Shown here piece by piece: positions 17,804 through 24,902 of a stretch of DNA of 64,000 bases (the stretch's first letter is position 1; every line of letters starts with the position of its first letter). The position numbers were made by a program, and so were the translations under genes. This DNA is from JAGIBJ01 sp032119595 (GTDB taxonomy: Bacteria; Actinomycetota; Thermoleophilia; Solirubrobacterales; Solirubrobacteraceae): contig JAUMBQ010000007.1 of NCBI GenBank assembly GCA_032119595.1, forward strand, positions 1-64,000, written 5' to 3'. The notes under the pieces are model-generated. The model made no database searches, was not told the DNA's origin, and saw only the letters and a program-made list of their open reading frames with translations.

Positions 17804-18373
17804 CTACGGGGCTTCTTCGCCTTCGTCCTCATCCGCGTCGTACAAACGGACGAGCACGTCCCGGTAGGAACGCTCGCGATCGAGGCTGAGCGAGAGCGAT
17901 GGCGGGTTGCGACGGTCGCCTTCGAGCACGACGCGTCCACCCGGTTCGAGGAGTTCCCCGAGCAGCCCATCGAGGCGGGCGACGATCTCCGGCGCCTTGG
18001 AATACGGGGCATCGATGAGGATCAGGTCGAACTTGTCGCCGTCGTCGCGGAGCCGCTGCACGGCGCGCAGGGCGTCGAGTTCGAGCACCTGCACGCGGTC
18101 CTCCAGGCCGAACGTCTTCGCGTTCTCCCGGGCAGCGTCAGTCGCGGCGAGCGCGTCATCGACGAGCACGGCCGTATCGGCGCCTCGGGAGATCGCTTCG
18201 AGCCCGAGGGAGCCGCAGCCGCAGCAGAGATCGAGGACTCGGGCCCCGTGGATCGGCCCGAGCATCGAGAAGAGGGCCTCTCGCACGCGAGAGGCTGTTG
18301 GGCGGGTCGTCCCACCAGGTGGGGTCACGAGCTTGCGTCCTCGCAGCTCTCCACCGGTCACGCGCAACGTCAT
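17804..18373 (-). CDS. rsmD: 16S rRNA (guanine-966-N2) methyltransferase
   Basis: 189 residues. The N-terminus LRVTGGELRGRKLVTPPG with RPTASRVREALFSML is characteristic of RsmD. The SAM-binding motif is LDLCCGCGSLGLEAISRGA at about residues 48-66. The catalytic loop, usually (D/N)PPY, reads DAPY at 121-124, an atypical Ala in place of the first Pro. The start ATG at 18373 overlaps the recG stop region by 4 bp. It lies between recG and coaD as in many bacteria. Confidence 0.93.
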   Translation of the reverse strand: MTLRVTGGELRGRKLVTPPGGTTRPTASRVREALFSMLGPIHGARVLDLCCGCGSLGLEAISRGADTAVLVDDALAATDAARENAKTFGLEDRVQVLELDALRAVQRLRDDGDKFDLILIDAPYSKAPEIVARLDGLLGELLEPGGRVVLEGDRRNPPSLSLSLDRERSYRDVLVRLYDADEDEGEEAP

Positions 18374-20484
18374 GCAGCCACCCTCGACTGTCGTATGGAT
18401 TCCACTTCGAGCCCGAGCAGCGCGTAGCTCGGGCTGGTCAGCGATGGGTCTTCGGCGAGGATCGCATCGGCGGCGATGTGCGCGCGCTCCAGCAGCACCT
18501 CGTCATCCGGGAGCCGGGCCGCGCGATACCGCGCCATCCCAGACTGCCGTACGCCGGTGAGTTCGCCTTCGCCGCGCAGCCGAAGATCGATTTCGGCCAA
18601 TGCGAAGCCGTCGCGGTGCTCGGCCAGCGCCTTGAGCCTCGGCGAGCGCTCGCGACCAAACAGCACGCACGAGCCGCCGTGGGCGCCTCGTCCGACGCGC
18701 CCGCGGAGCTGGTGGAGCTGGGAGATGCCAAAGCGCTCGGCGTCCTCGATGAGCATCACGGTCGCGTTGGGAACGTCGATGCCGACCTCGATCACGGTGG
18801 TCGCAATCAACACCTGTGCCTCGCCGGCCACGAAGCGCGCCATCGCGGCTTCCTTGTCGGCTGGCGGCATCTGGCCGTGCATGAGTTCCAGGCGCAGGCC
18901 GCGCAGCGGGCCTTCCTGGAGGCGAAGGAATTCGGCCGTCGCCGAGCGCGCCTCGAGCTCCTCGGAGTCCTCGACGAGCGGGCACACGACGAAGGCCTGC
19001 CGGCCGGCGGCCACCTGCTCGCGCAGCAGCGTGTAAGCGCGTTCGCGGTCCTCCCCGGTCTCGGCGATGTGCGTCTCGATCGGCTGGCGTCCACGCGGCA
19101 GGCCGCGCAGCTCGGTCACGTCGATCGCGCCGAATTCCAGCAGGCGCTGCGTGCGCGGGATCGGCGTCGCGGTCAGATGCAGCACGTGCGGGGTACGGCC
19201 GGTCGGCGCCTTGGCTTCCAGGCGGGCGCGCTGGCGGACGCCGAAGCGGTGCTGCTCATCGATCACGACGACCGACAGCGCATGGAAGACCACCGGATCC
19301 TCGATGAGCGCGTGCGTCCCGATCACGAGGCCGAGCTGGCCGCCGCGCAGCGCGTAAAGAATGCGCCTGCGGTCAGCGGCCTTGGTCGAGCCGGTCAGGA
19401 GCGCCATCGGCAGCAGCTCCCCGGGGACGAGTTGCTGGAGCGTGCGGAAGTGTTGGCGGGCCAGCGTTTCGGTCGGCGCCATCAGGGCCGCCTGGCGGCC
19501 GTGCTCGGCCGCGCGCAGCATCGCGTGGACCGCGACGACGGTCTTGCCGGCGCCGACGTCGCCGAGCAGCAGGCGCTGCATCGGCTCTTCGCGGGCCAGT
19601 TCGGCGTCAAGTTCGGCGATGGCGCGGTGCTGGTCCTCGGTGGGCGTGAAGGGCAGCAGGTCTTCCCGCCAGCGCTTCGTGAGGGTCGGAGGCTCGGCCA
19701 GCGCGGTCGCGACGAGCCCAGCGCGAGGCATGTCGCGCAGGCGACGCTGCACGAGCTGTTCCACGAGCAGCTCCTCGAAGGCCAGTCGCTGGCGACCGCC
19801 CTCCATCGCGCCGCTGTGCATGGCCGTGTACGCGTCAGCGACGCCACAGAGGGCCTGATCGGCGCGCAGGCGGCCTGGGAGGGTCTCGGTGAGGTCGTGG
19901 GCGCAGGAGAGGTGCTCGGCGACGAGCGCGGCGATCTGGGTCGAGCCGATGCCATCGGTAGCTGGGTACGTGGCGGCCCCTTCCGCGGAGCCAGGCTGCA
20001 GCGAGGTAGGCGCGTGACCGGACAGCCTGAGCTTGCCGCCGGGTTGAACGACGCCCTGGACCAGGAGCCGAGTGCCGGGCCGGTAGCGGTCCACGAGCCA
20101 GGGCTGGTTGAAGAATGCGGCCTGGAGTCGCCCGGTGCCGTCGCTGAGTGACGCCTCGACCATCGGCCGCATGCCGCGCCGACGCACGGGCCGGGAGCGG
20201 ATCGTTTCGACATACACGACGATCGTGGCGCTCTCGCCGATCGTGAGGTCCTCAATCGCTTTCGCCACCGACGCAGTGCGTGGCAGGTGCTGCAGGAGGC
20301 CGCCGATCGTGTCGGCGCCGAGCATCGCGAGCGCGTTCTGGGCTTTGGGGCCCGGCCCGGCAACGATCGTATCGAGCAGCTGCGGCCTGGGCCAGCGAAC
20401 CGGGGCTCGCAGGAGCTGGCCGCGATCGAGCGGCTCACCGGTGGCGAAGGCGCGCGGCGCGCCCTGCCGGAGCGCCTCCGTCAA
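18370..20484 (-). CDS. recG: ATP-dependent DNA helicase RecG
   Basis: A helicase that remodels stalled forks and Holliday junctions. The wedge/OB domain lies at about residues 60-220. Walker A is LLGDVGAGKTVVAVHAML, the DExH box is VVIDEQHRFGVRQR, and later motifs include VGIDVPNATVMLIEDAERFG and QLRGRVGRG. The frame opens at 20592, but that would overlap the end of the fakA-like gene by 101 bp, and the first 36 residues look random. TTG at 20484, 8 bp after the fakA-like stop, gives 704 residues, the normal length. The start is therefore an inference; the ATG-proximal alternative is 20592. Confidence 0.94.
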   Translation of the reverse strand: MTEALRQGAPRAFATGEPLDRGQLLRAPVRWPRPQLLDTIVAGPGPKAQNALAMLGADTIGGLLQHLPRTASVAKAIEDLTIGESATIVVYVETIRSRPVRRRGMRPMVEASLSDGTGRLQAAFFNQPWLVDRYRPGTRLLVQGVVQPGGKLRLSGHAPTSLQPGSAEGAATYPATDGIGSTQIAALVAEHLSCAHDLTETLPGRLRADQALCGVADAYTAMHSGAMEGGRQRLAFEELLVEQLVQRRLRDMPRAGLVATALAEPPTLTKRWREDLLPFTPTEDQHRAIAELDAELAREEPMQRLLLGDVGAGKTVVAVHAMLRAAEHGRQAALMAPTETLARQHFRTLQQLVPGELLPMALLTGSTKAADRRRILYALRGGQLGLVIGTHALIEDPVVFHALSVVVIDEQHRFGVRQRARLEAKAPTGRTPHVLHLTATPIPRTQRLLEFGAIDVTELRGLPRGRQPIETHIAETGEDRERAYTLLREQVAAGRQAFVVCPLVEDSEELEARSATAEFLRLQEGPLRGLRLELMHGQMPPADKEAAMARFVAGEAQVLIATTVIEVGIDVPNATVMLIEDAERFGISQLHQLRGRVGRGAHGGSCVLFGRERSPRLKALAEHRDGFALAEIDLRLRGEGELTGVRQSGMARYRAARLPDDEVLLERAHIAADAILAEDPSLTSPSYALLGLEVESIRQSRVAA

Positions 20485-20491
20485 GAGGCGC

Positions 20492-22138
20492 TCACTCGGC
20501 TGCCAGCAGCCACCACCAGGCTGACTGGCCACCGTCGAAGACCTCGAGGTCGATCCCATCGGGTGCGAGGCTACGAACCCCGTCGGCGTCAAGGGGTGCG
20601 CTGGCCCCGACGAGGCACGTCACGAGCTCGCGGCCGTCGCTCAATGCGAGCAGCGTGGCGCGCACGGTAGCGTCGCGTTCGCCCCAGGCGACGAGGTCGT
20701 CGCCGATGTATCCGAGGGCGTCGCCCTTCACGAATCGGCCGGCCGCGTCGTCCTTGGCGGCTGGCGCGACGCCACCTGAGCTGAGCGACTCCAGGTGGTC
20801 CTTGCCGGCGCGGGCGTTGTCGGCGCTGGAGATCTCGGTGTCGAGCACGGCGACGATCGAGATCCCTTCGGCCTGCGAGCGGCTCGGGATCACCGTGGCC
20901 GGCTTCTCGGAAAGCTGGGCGGCCCGCTCGGCGGCCATGAACACGTTTGAGGAGTTCGGCAGCACGACGACTTCGTCGGCCGGTGCGGCGTGGATCGCGG
21001 CGAGGATGTCGGCGGTCGACGGGTTCATCGTCGCGCCACCGTCGACGACCAGGGCGCCCTGTTCGCTGAACAGGAGCGCGGCGCCGTCGCCGGAGTGCAC
21101 CGCAACGATGCCGCAGAGCTGCGTCGACTCGGCAACGCCGGTGTCGAGGCGGGCATTGCGATCTTCGACCTGGGCGACCATGTCGGCGATGTCGAGGCGC
21201 GACACGCTCCCCGCGTCCTCGAAGAGGCCGGTGGCCTGCTCGGGGTCGTCGGTGTGGATGTGGATCCGCAGCGTGCTGGCGTCGCCGACGACGAGGATCG
21301 AGTCGCCGAATTCCTGGAGGCGCTCGCGCCAATCGGCGGGGTCGAGTTCGGTGCCGGTGACGGCGAAGTTGGTGCAGTACCGGAACGTCTCGGAGGAGTG
21401 CTCGGGCCGGTGGATGTGCGCCGGCGCGGCGTAGCGGTCGATTTCGGCGGGCGGCTGACCGCGGAGCTGGCCGAGCATGCCGGACAGGATGATCGTGATC
21501 GCGTGCGCGCCGGAGTCGACGACGCCGGCTTCCTTGAGCGCCGGCAGCAGCGACGGGCCGCGCTTGACGGAGTCGCGGCCGGTGTCGAGGGCCAGCTCCA
21601 GGAGGTCGGCGATGCGGCGGTCCTGCTCGTCCTGAGAGGTGCCGGGCTGCACGCGCGGTTCGTCGAGCTTGCCGACTTCGCTGGCGATGCGGCCGGCCAT
21701 CTCGCGGGAGACGGTCAGCATCGTGCCTTCGGCGGGATCGCGGACGGAGGCGTAGGCGCGCTCGGACGCGCGGGCCATGCCAGCGGCGAGGACCGTCGGG
21801 CCGACGAGTTCGCCTGGGCGGGCGATGAGCTCTTCGACGGCGCCGCGGATGAGCTGCGACAGGATCACGCCGGAGTTCCCGCGGGCGCCGAGAAGGGCGG
21901 CGCGGCCGACGGATTCGACGATTTCGGCGCGGCCGATCTCGTCGAGGGATTGGTCGGTCGCGGAGAGGCGATCGAGCTCTTCGAGCACGGCGCGCATGGT
22001 CAGCGACATGTTGTCGCCCGTGTCGCCATCGGCGACCGGGAAGACGTTCAGGTCGTTGATCTCTTGGCGGCGTGCGTCGAGTTCGGCGAGTCCGGCAGCG
22101 ACGAGTGCGCGCAGCCGGACGATGGTGGGATCGGTCAA
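20492..22138 (-). CDS. DAK2-domain fatty acid kinase, FakA-like
   Basis: 548 residues. The N-terminal DAK2 kinase domain has the nucleotide/Mg motif NVFPVADGDTGDNMSLTM near residue 30 and ALLGARGNSGVILSQLIRG near 80. A DegV-like C-terminal half ends in the family-type GGQSAWWWLLAAE. FakA phosphorylates fatty acids bound to FakB for entry into phospholipids through PlsX-type intermediates; no fakB is visible here. Gene order rpmB-fakA-recG matches the Bacillus rpmB-yloU-yloV-recG region without yloU. The start codon is at 22138, about 40 bp after rpmB. Confidence 0.88.
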   Translation of the reverse strand: MTDPTIVRLRALVAAGLAELDARRQEINDLNVFPVADGDTGDNMSLTMRAVLEELDRLSATDQSLDEIGRAEIVESVGRAALLGARGNSGVILSQLIRGAVEELIARPGELVGPTVLAAGMARASERAYASVRDPAEGTMLTVSREMAGRIASEVGKLDEPRVQPGTSQDEQDRRIADLLELALDTGRDSVKRGPSLLPALKEAGVVDSGAHAITIILSGMLGQLRGQPPAEIDRYAAPAHIHRPEHSSETFRYCTNFAVTGTELDPADWRERLQEFGDSILVVGDASTLRIHIHTDDPEQATGLFEDAGSVSRLDIADMVAQVEDRNARLDTGVAESTQLCGIVAVHSGDGAALLFSEQGALVVDGGATMNPSTADILAAIHAAPADEVVVLPNSSNVFMAAERAAQLSEKPATVIPSRSQAEGISIVAVLDTEISSADNARAGKDHLESLSSGGVAPAAKDDAAGRFVKGDALGYIGDDLVAWGERDATVRATLLALSDGRELVTCLVGASAPLDADGVRSLAPDGIDLEVFDGGQSAWWWLLAAE

Positions 22139-22177
22139 GAGACCAGCAGGCTCACGCGGGTGCGGAGCCCGAGAAGG

Positions 22178-22369
22178 CTAGACAGCCTTGACGACCTTGC
22201 CAGCTTTGAGGCAGCGCGTGCACGTGTATTCACGGCGCGGCGTCCCCTTAATCAACACGCGAACCTTCTGCAGGTTCGGGTTGAAGCGGCGCTTCGTGGC
22301 GACCATGGAGTGGGAGCGGCTTTGACCGAACGCCGGCCCCTTGCCACAGGAATGACAGACCTTCGACAT
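22178..22369 (-). CDS. rpmB: 50S ribosomal protein L28
   Basis: 63 residues: MSKVCHSCGKGPAFGQSRSH at the start, RRFNPNLQKVRVLI in the middle and YTCTRCLKAGKVVKAV at the end. The two CxxC pairs make it the zinc-binding form of L28. A -10-like TACAGT on the minus strand at 22384-22379 would place transcription start a few bases before the ATG at 22369, so a very short or absent leader is likely. It heads the run rpmB-fakA-recG-rsmD-coaD. Confidence 0.96.
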   Translation of the reverse strand: MSKVCHSCGKGPAFGQSRSHSMVATKRRFNPNLQKVRVLIKGTPRREYTCTRCLKAGKVVKAV

Positions 22370-22445
22370 AGAGGCGGAACTGTAGCGCTTTCAAGCGAAA
22401 AGGGCAGTCACGCCCCCGCCAGCGCGCCCGCCCAAGCCCAGCCCG

Positions 22446-22496
22446 GCGCTGAGCGGCCAAAATCTGCTGCCCCAACGACAACAAATGGCCGCTCAC
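22446..22496. repeat. intergenic hairpin repeat, family B copy 1
   Basis: A 51-bp near-palindrome with terminal arms TGAGCGGCCA and TGGCCGCTCA. It lies between rpmB and the hypothetical gene at 22597. The same element recurs at 22507-22557 and, 37 kb away, at 59519-59569, always 51 bp long. Confidence 0.85.
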
Positions 22497-22506
22497 CCCC
22501 GGGCCA

Positions 22507-22557
22507 GCGCTGAGCGGCCAGATTCTGCTGCTCCAGCAACAACAAATGGCCGTTCAC
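22507..22557. repeat. intergenic hairpin repeat, family B copy 2
   Basis: A second family B element, same orientation, 61 bp after copy 1. Its right arm is TGGCCGTTCA (a T for C allows a G-U pair in RNA). A partial third copy (CGCGCTGAGCC) follows at about 22566-22576, just before the hypothetical gene's stop codon. Confidence 0.85.
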
Positions 22558-22596
22558 GCCCGGACCCGCGCTGAGCCAGATTCCAAGGCTCTGGGC

Positions 22597-23088
22597 TCAG
22601 GTGCGTGGGCCCAGCTCCGTCCACAATTTCGGCGCTGAGCGCACGAGGTCTTGGGCGGTCGCCCAGATCCCTTCGCTCAGCCTCTCGAGTTCCTCAACCG
22701 GTCCACCCCACTCGCTCTCGGCGTAGATCAACGGATCGAACTCGATTAGCCGCTCGAACTCCTCGAAGGGAAGGTCACACACAGCCCGCGCATATTCGAT
22801 CGGTGACGTCCGGTTCTCCAGAAACTCGCTCGTGAGTTCCAGGCCGACGAACCACAGAGCCTGGATTGTCGTCGGCCGGGCCATCCCGAGTTCGCTCAGC
22901 ACCTGGGCAAGCAGATTGCCGGCCTCCCAGGAATTCAGTTGCGCCGCATCCTCGCCCGCCAGGACCCGCAGCGTCGGCGTGTCCATCCCATCTACCAGGG
23001 CTTGGACCGCATCGGTCGGATATTGCTCAGATCTAGCGAGACCGAGCACATCGAGCGAAACCAGGTTTGCGAAAGCAGGACTCATCAT
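22597..23088 (-). CDS. hypothetical acidic protein
   Basis: About 163 residues from the ATG pair at 23088/23085 (MMSPAFANLVSLDVLG). The upstream bases GGGGATTGGGGTCAAG offer a plausible ribosome binding site. The frame extends to 23253, but that would run into the divergent antitoxin gene. The protein is acidic and helical, with aromatic-rich stretches (IQALWFVGLELTSEFLEN, FERLIEFDPLIYAESEWGG). No signal peptide, membrane span or known motif is seen. Its size, acidity and isolated position are compatible with a small immunity-type or cytosolic accessory protein, but no function is assigned. Confidence 0.6.
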   Translation of the reverse strand: MMSPAFANLVSLDVLGLARSEQYPTDAVQALVDGMDTPTLRVLAGEDAAQLNSWEAGNLLAQVLSELGMARPTTIQALWFVGLELTSEFLENRTSPIEYARAVCDLPFEEFERLIEFDPLIYAESEWGGPVEELERLSEGIWATAQDLVRSAPKLWTELGPRT

Positions 23089-23181
23089 TTGGACTTGACC
23101 CCAATCCCCCGCCCCTCGGATTTCAAAACCATTCGCGTCAACTCTCGCACAGGCTGTACTGCGGGCGTTTAGCCTCCGCGT

Positions 23182-23427
23182 ATGGAGCGACTCGAAGTCA
23201 CCATCGACGACGTTCACGCTGCGAAGCTGAAGGCCCTCGCCGGTCGGATGCACGTACCGCCGGGTGCTCTGGCCAGGTCGCTGCTTCAGGGAGCGCTCGA
23301 CAGAAACGATCCGGACGCCGACACGATGGTCGAACTGCTCGATGGCATCGATGGCGCCCTGGGCGCTAGAAAGCGCGGATCGCGCGACGCTCGCGAGCGC
23401 CGGTTCGTCGATCTCGCCGATCTCTAG
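23182..23427 (+). CDS. ribbon-helix-helix-like antitoxin, apparently orphan
   Basis: 81 residues: MERLEVTIDDVHAAKLKALA has the short basic/hydrophobic strand and first helix of MetJ/Arc-type DNA-binding antitoxins. VPPGALARSLLQGAL forms the second helix and a charged tail would bind the toxin. Such genes normally precede a RelE/ParE toxin. The next 80 bases carry only a fragment resembling such a toxin (see 23430-23510). DNA binding and autoregulation are known for the family; here the gene may be a remnant or act on a toxin elsewhere. Confidence 0.6.
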   Translation: MERLEVTIDDVHAAKLKALAGRMHVPPGALARSLLQGALDRNDPDADTMVELLDGIDGALGARKRGSRDARERRFVDLADL

Positions 23428-23429
23428 GC

Positions 23430-23510
23430 GTCCCGACCGTCAAGGCCACCCAAGTGGCCGCTGACGACTTGCGGCGTATGGGCCGCACCCACAGCTTGCC
23501 TGCGAATACT
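23430..23510 (+). pseudogene. possible RelE/ParE-type toxin remnant
   Basis: Directly after the antitoxin stop, one frame reads VPTVKATQVAADDLRRMGRT and then HSLPANT. This resembles the opening of RelE/ParE toxins that follow RHH antitoxins (a beta strand, then ADLRRL and a polar turn). After these 27 codons the similarity ends and the frame runs into SPPRRRR, antisense to other DNA and a hairpin at 23528. About 60-70 residues of a normal toxin, including the catalytic end, are missing. The reading rests on pattern recognition of a short segment. Confidence 0.35.
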
Positions 23511-23527
23511 GGGGAGAGTCAGTTGAG

Positions 23528-23550
23528 TTCGCCGCCGCGTCGGCGGCGAA
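23528..23550. terminator. perfect hairpin between convergent genes
   Basis: TTCGCCGCCG (23528-23537), a 3-base loop CGT, and CGGCGGCGAA (23541-23550) form a perfect 10-bp stem. It lies between the antitoxin/toxin remnant on the plus strand and the membrane protein gene on the minus strand. No long T run follows, so rho-independent strength is uncertain. Confidence 0.6.
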
Positions 23551-23623
23551 TCTCGGGGCGTCTCAACGGGGGTTGTTCGTCGATGTACAGATCGGAGTTG
23601 GCCGCAAAAGGGCCGTTCGGGCG

Positions 23624-24025
23624 TCAGTTCGAGGCAGAGCGCTTTCTACGTCGAACGGCGATGAGGGCCCCGGCTCCGCCGCCGACAAGCACCCACGTGG
23701 CGGCGAGTAGACCAGCTGTGGGACTTGCGTCGAGCTTGCATCCGAAATCCATGAGTGAATCGCAAAGCGGGATCGGCCGATCGTCCCGTTCGATGGAGGC
23801 GGCGACGGCGACGATCAATCCGCTGTAGAAGGCGGTGAGGATCACCGCGGGAAGGCTGTCTAGCCAGCCTACGGCGATGACGGCGACCAGCGCGATCGGC
23901 ACGAGGTAATCGACCCAGTCTGCGTTGTAACCACCTAGGTCGTCTGAGGCCAGCGCGAATACGAGAACGGCGGGCAGGACCGCTGCCGCCCCGATGCGTG
24001 CGCTCTTGAGCAGTATGGACATCAT
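23624..24025 (-). CDS. small hypothetical membrane protein
   Basis: 133 residues with about four hydrophobic segments: SARIGAAAVLPAVLVFALAS, WVDYLVPIALVAVIAVG, LPAVILTAFYSGLIVAVAAS and AGLLAATWVLVGGGAGALIA. A basic cytoplasmic tail (VRRRKRSASN) follows. A short Cys-containing loop (LCDSLMDFGCKLDA) lies between helices 3 and 4. The start is one of two adjacent ATGs at 24025/24022. No family is recognised. It lies between the rib operon's last gene and the antitoxin region. Confidence 0.55.
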   Translation of the reverse strand: MMSILLKSARIGAAAVLPAVLVFALASDDLGGYNADWVDYLVPIALVAVIAVGWLDSLPAVILTAFYSGLIVAVAASIERDDRPIPLCDSLMDFGCKLDASPTAGLLAATWVLVGGGAGALIAVRRRKRSASN

Positions 24026-24113
24026 TCAGGGCTGCCTTCCCAGGCCTCGTAGCTCGGCAGACGCGCTGAACTTGGAGAGACGACCCCTGGCGCGAGGGCC
24101 GCGGCCCGCCGCC

Positions 24114-24446
24114 CTACCGGCGCGGCCGGACCGGCTGGCGCGTTGGTTCTGGGGCCTGCGGGCGCACGCGGCGGCGCGGGGCGCGGGCTGGGTCGGCGAC
24201 GCGGTCGCCGTGCTCGCGCAAACGCGTCCGGGAGGGCTCGGAGGTTGGGAGCGGCGCGCCGTCGCCGGAGGGGTCGACCGGATCGGGAGCGTCGGGCAGC
24301 TTGGAGCCGCCTCCGCCGTCCTCGTCGTCTTTGGGCAGCCAACTCCAGAAGCCCTTCAGGCCCTGGTCGCCGCGGACAGCCCAGATCATCACCGGCACCC
24401 CGAGGGTGTGGATCACGATGGTGAAGATGATCGCGGCGGTGACCAT
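24114..24446 (-). CDS. small single-span membrane protein downstream of ribH
   Basis: 110 residues. One N-terminal transmembrane helix (AAIIFTIVIHTLGVPVMIWAV) is followed by a glycine/aspartate-rich stretch (KDDEDGGGGSK) and a proline/arginine-rich basic tail. The gene starts 9 bp after the ribH stop, so it should be cotranscribed with the riboflavin operon. The sequence gives no function; the tail is low-complexity and its exact extent is less certain than the helix. Confidence 0.5.
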   Translation of the reverse strand: MVTAAIIFTIVIHTLGVPVMIWAVRGDQGLKGFWSWLPKDDEDGGGGSKLPDAPDPVDPSGDGAPLPTSEPSRTRLREHGDRVADPARAPRRRVRPQAPEPTRQPVRPRR

Positions 24447-24455
24447 AGGGTGAAC

Positions 24456-24902
24456 CTAGCGCGCGGCGAGCCGCGTTTTCGCGTCGAGGAGCGCCAAAAC
24501 TGCCGAAACTGCGTGCTGGGCGCTGTCGCGCTTGTCGCCACCGGACCGCGAAATGGCCTGATCCATCGTTTCGACGGTCAAGACACCGAAGCCGCACGGC
24601 ACCCCGGTGGTGAGCTGGACCTCCATGATCCCGCGGGCCACCTCCTCGCAGACGTGGTCGTAGTGCGAGGTCTGGCCGCGAATCACGGCGCCGAGCAAGA
24701 TGACCGCGTCAAAGCCCGCGTCGGCGGCGTACTTCGCGATCACCGGCAGCTCAAAGGCACCGGGCACCTCAAAGCGCTCGATCTGACTGATGCCCGCCTT
24801 GATCAGCGAATCCATCGCCGACAGCTCCAGGCGCTCAGCGAGCTCGGTGTAGAACGTCGCGACGGCAACCGCGACCTTCGTGCCGGGCGCGGCGGTCGTC
24901 AT
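24456..24902 (-). CDS. ribH: 6,7-dimethyl-8-ribityllumazine synthase
   Basis: 148 residues, the penultimate riboflavin enzyme, condensing the ribityl-aminopyrimidine with dihydroxybutanone phosphate. Signature segments are FYTELAERL, FEVPGAFELPV, GAVIRGQTSHYDHVCEEVA with the catalytic His, and a glycine-containing GFGVLTVETMDQAISRSGG. Length is normal for the icosahedral form. The start ATG at 24902 overlaps the ribBA stop by 4 bp. Confidence 0.97.
   Translation of the reverse strand: MTTAAPGTKVAVAVATFYTELAERLELSAMDSLIKAGISQIERFEVPGAFELPVIAKYAADAGFDAVILLGAVIRGQTSHYDHVCEEVARGIMEVQLTTGVPCGFGVLTVETMDQAISRSGGDKRDSAQHAVSAVLALLDAKTRLAAR

Noticed and set aside
20990..22513. 507-codon plus-strand ORF opposite the fakA-like gene and rpmB
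   Set aside because: Antisense to clear DAK2 and L28 sequences.
23454..23828. 124-codon plus-strand ORF as an intact toxin
   Set aside because: After the first 19 codons (the toxin-like segment starts slightly upstream) it turns into Pro/Arg/Ser-rich sequence antisense to the membrane protein gene and crosses a hairpin.
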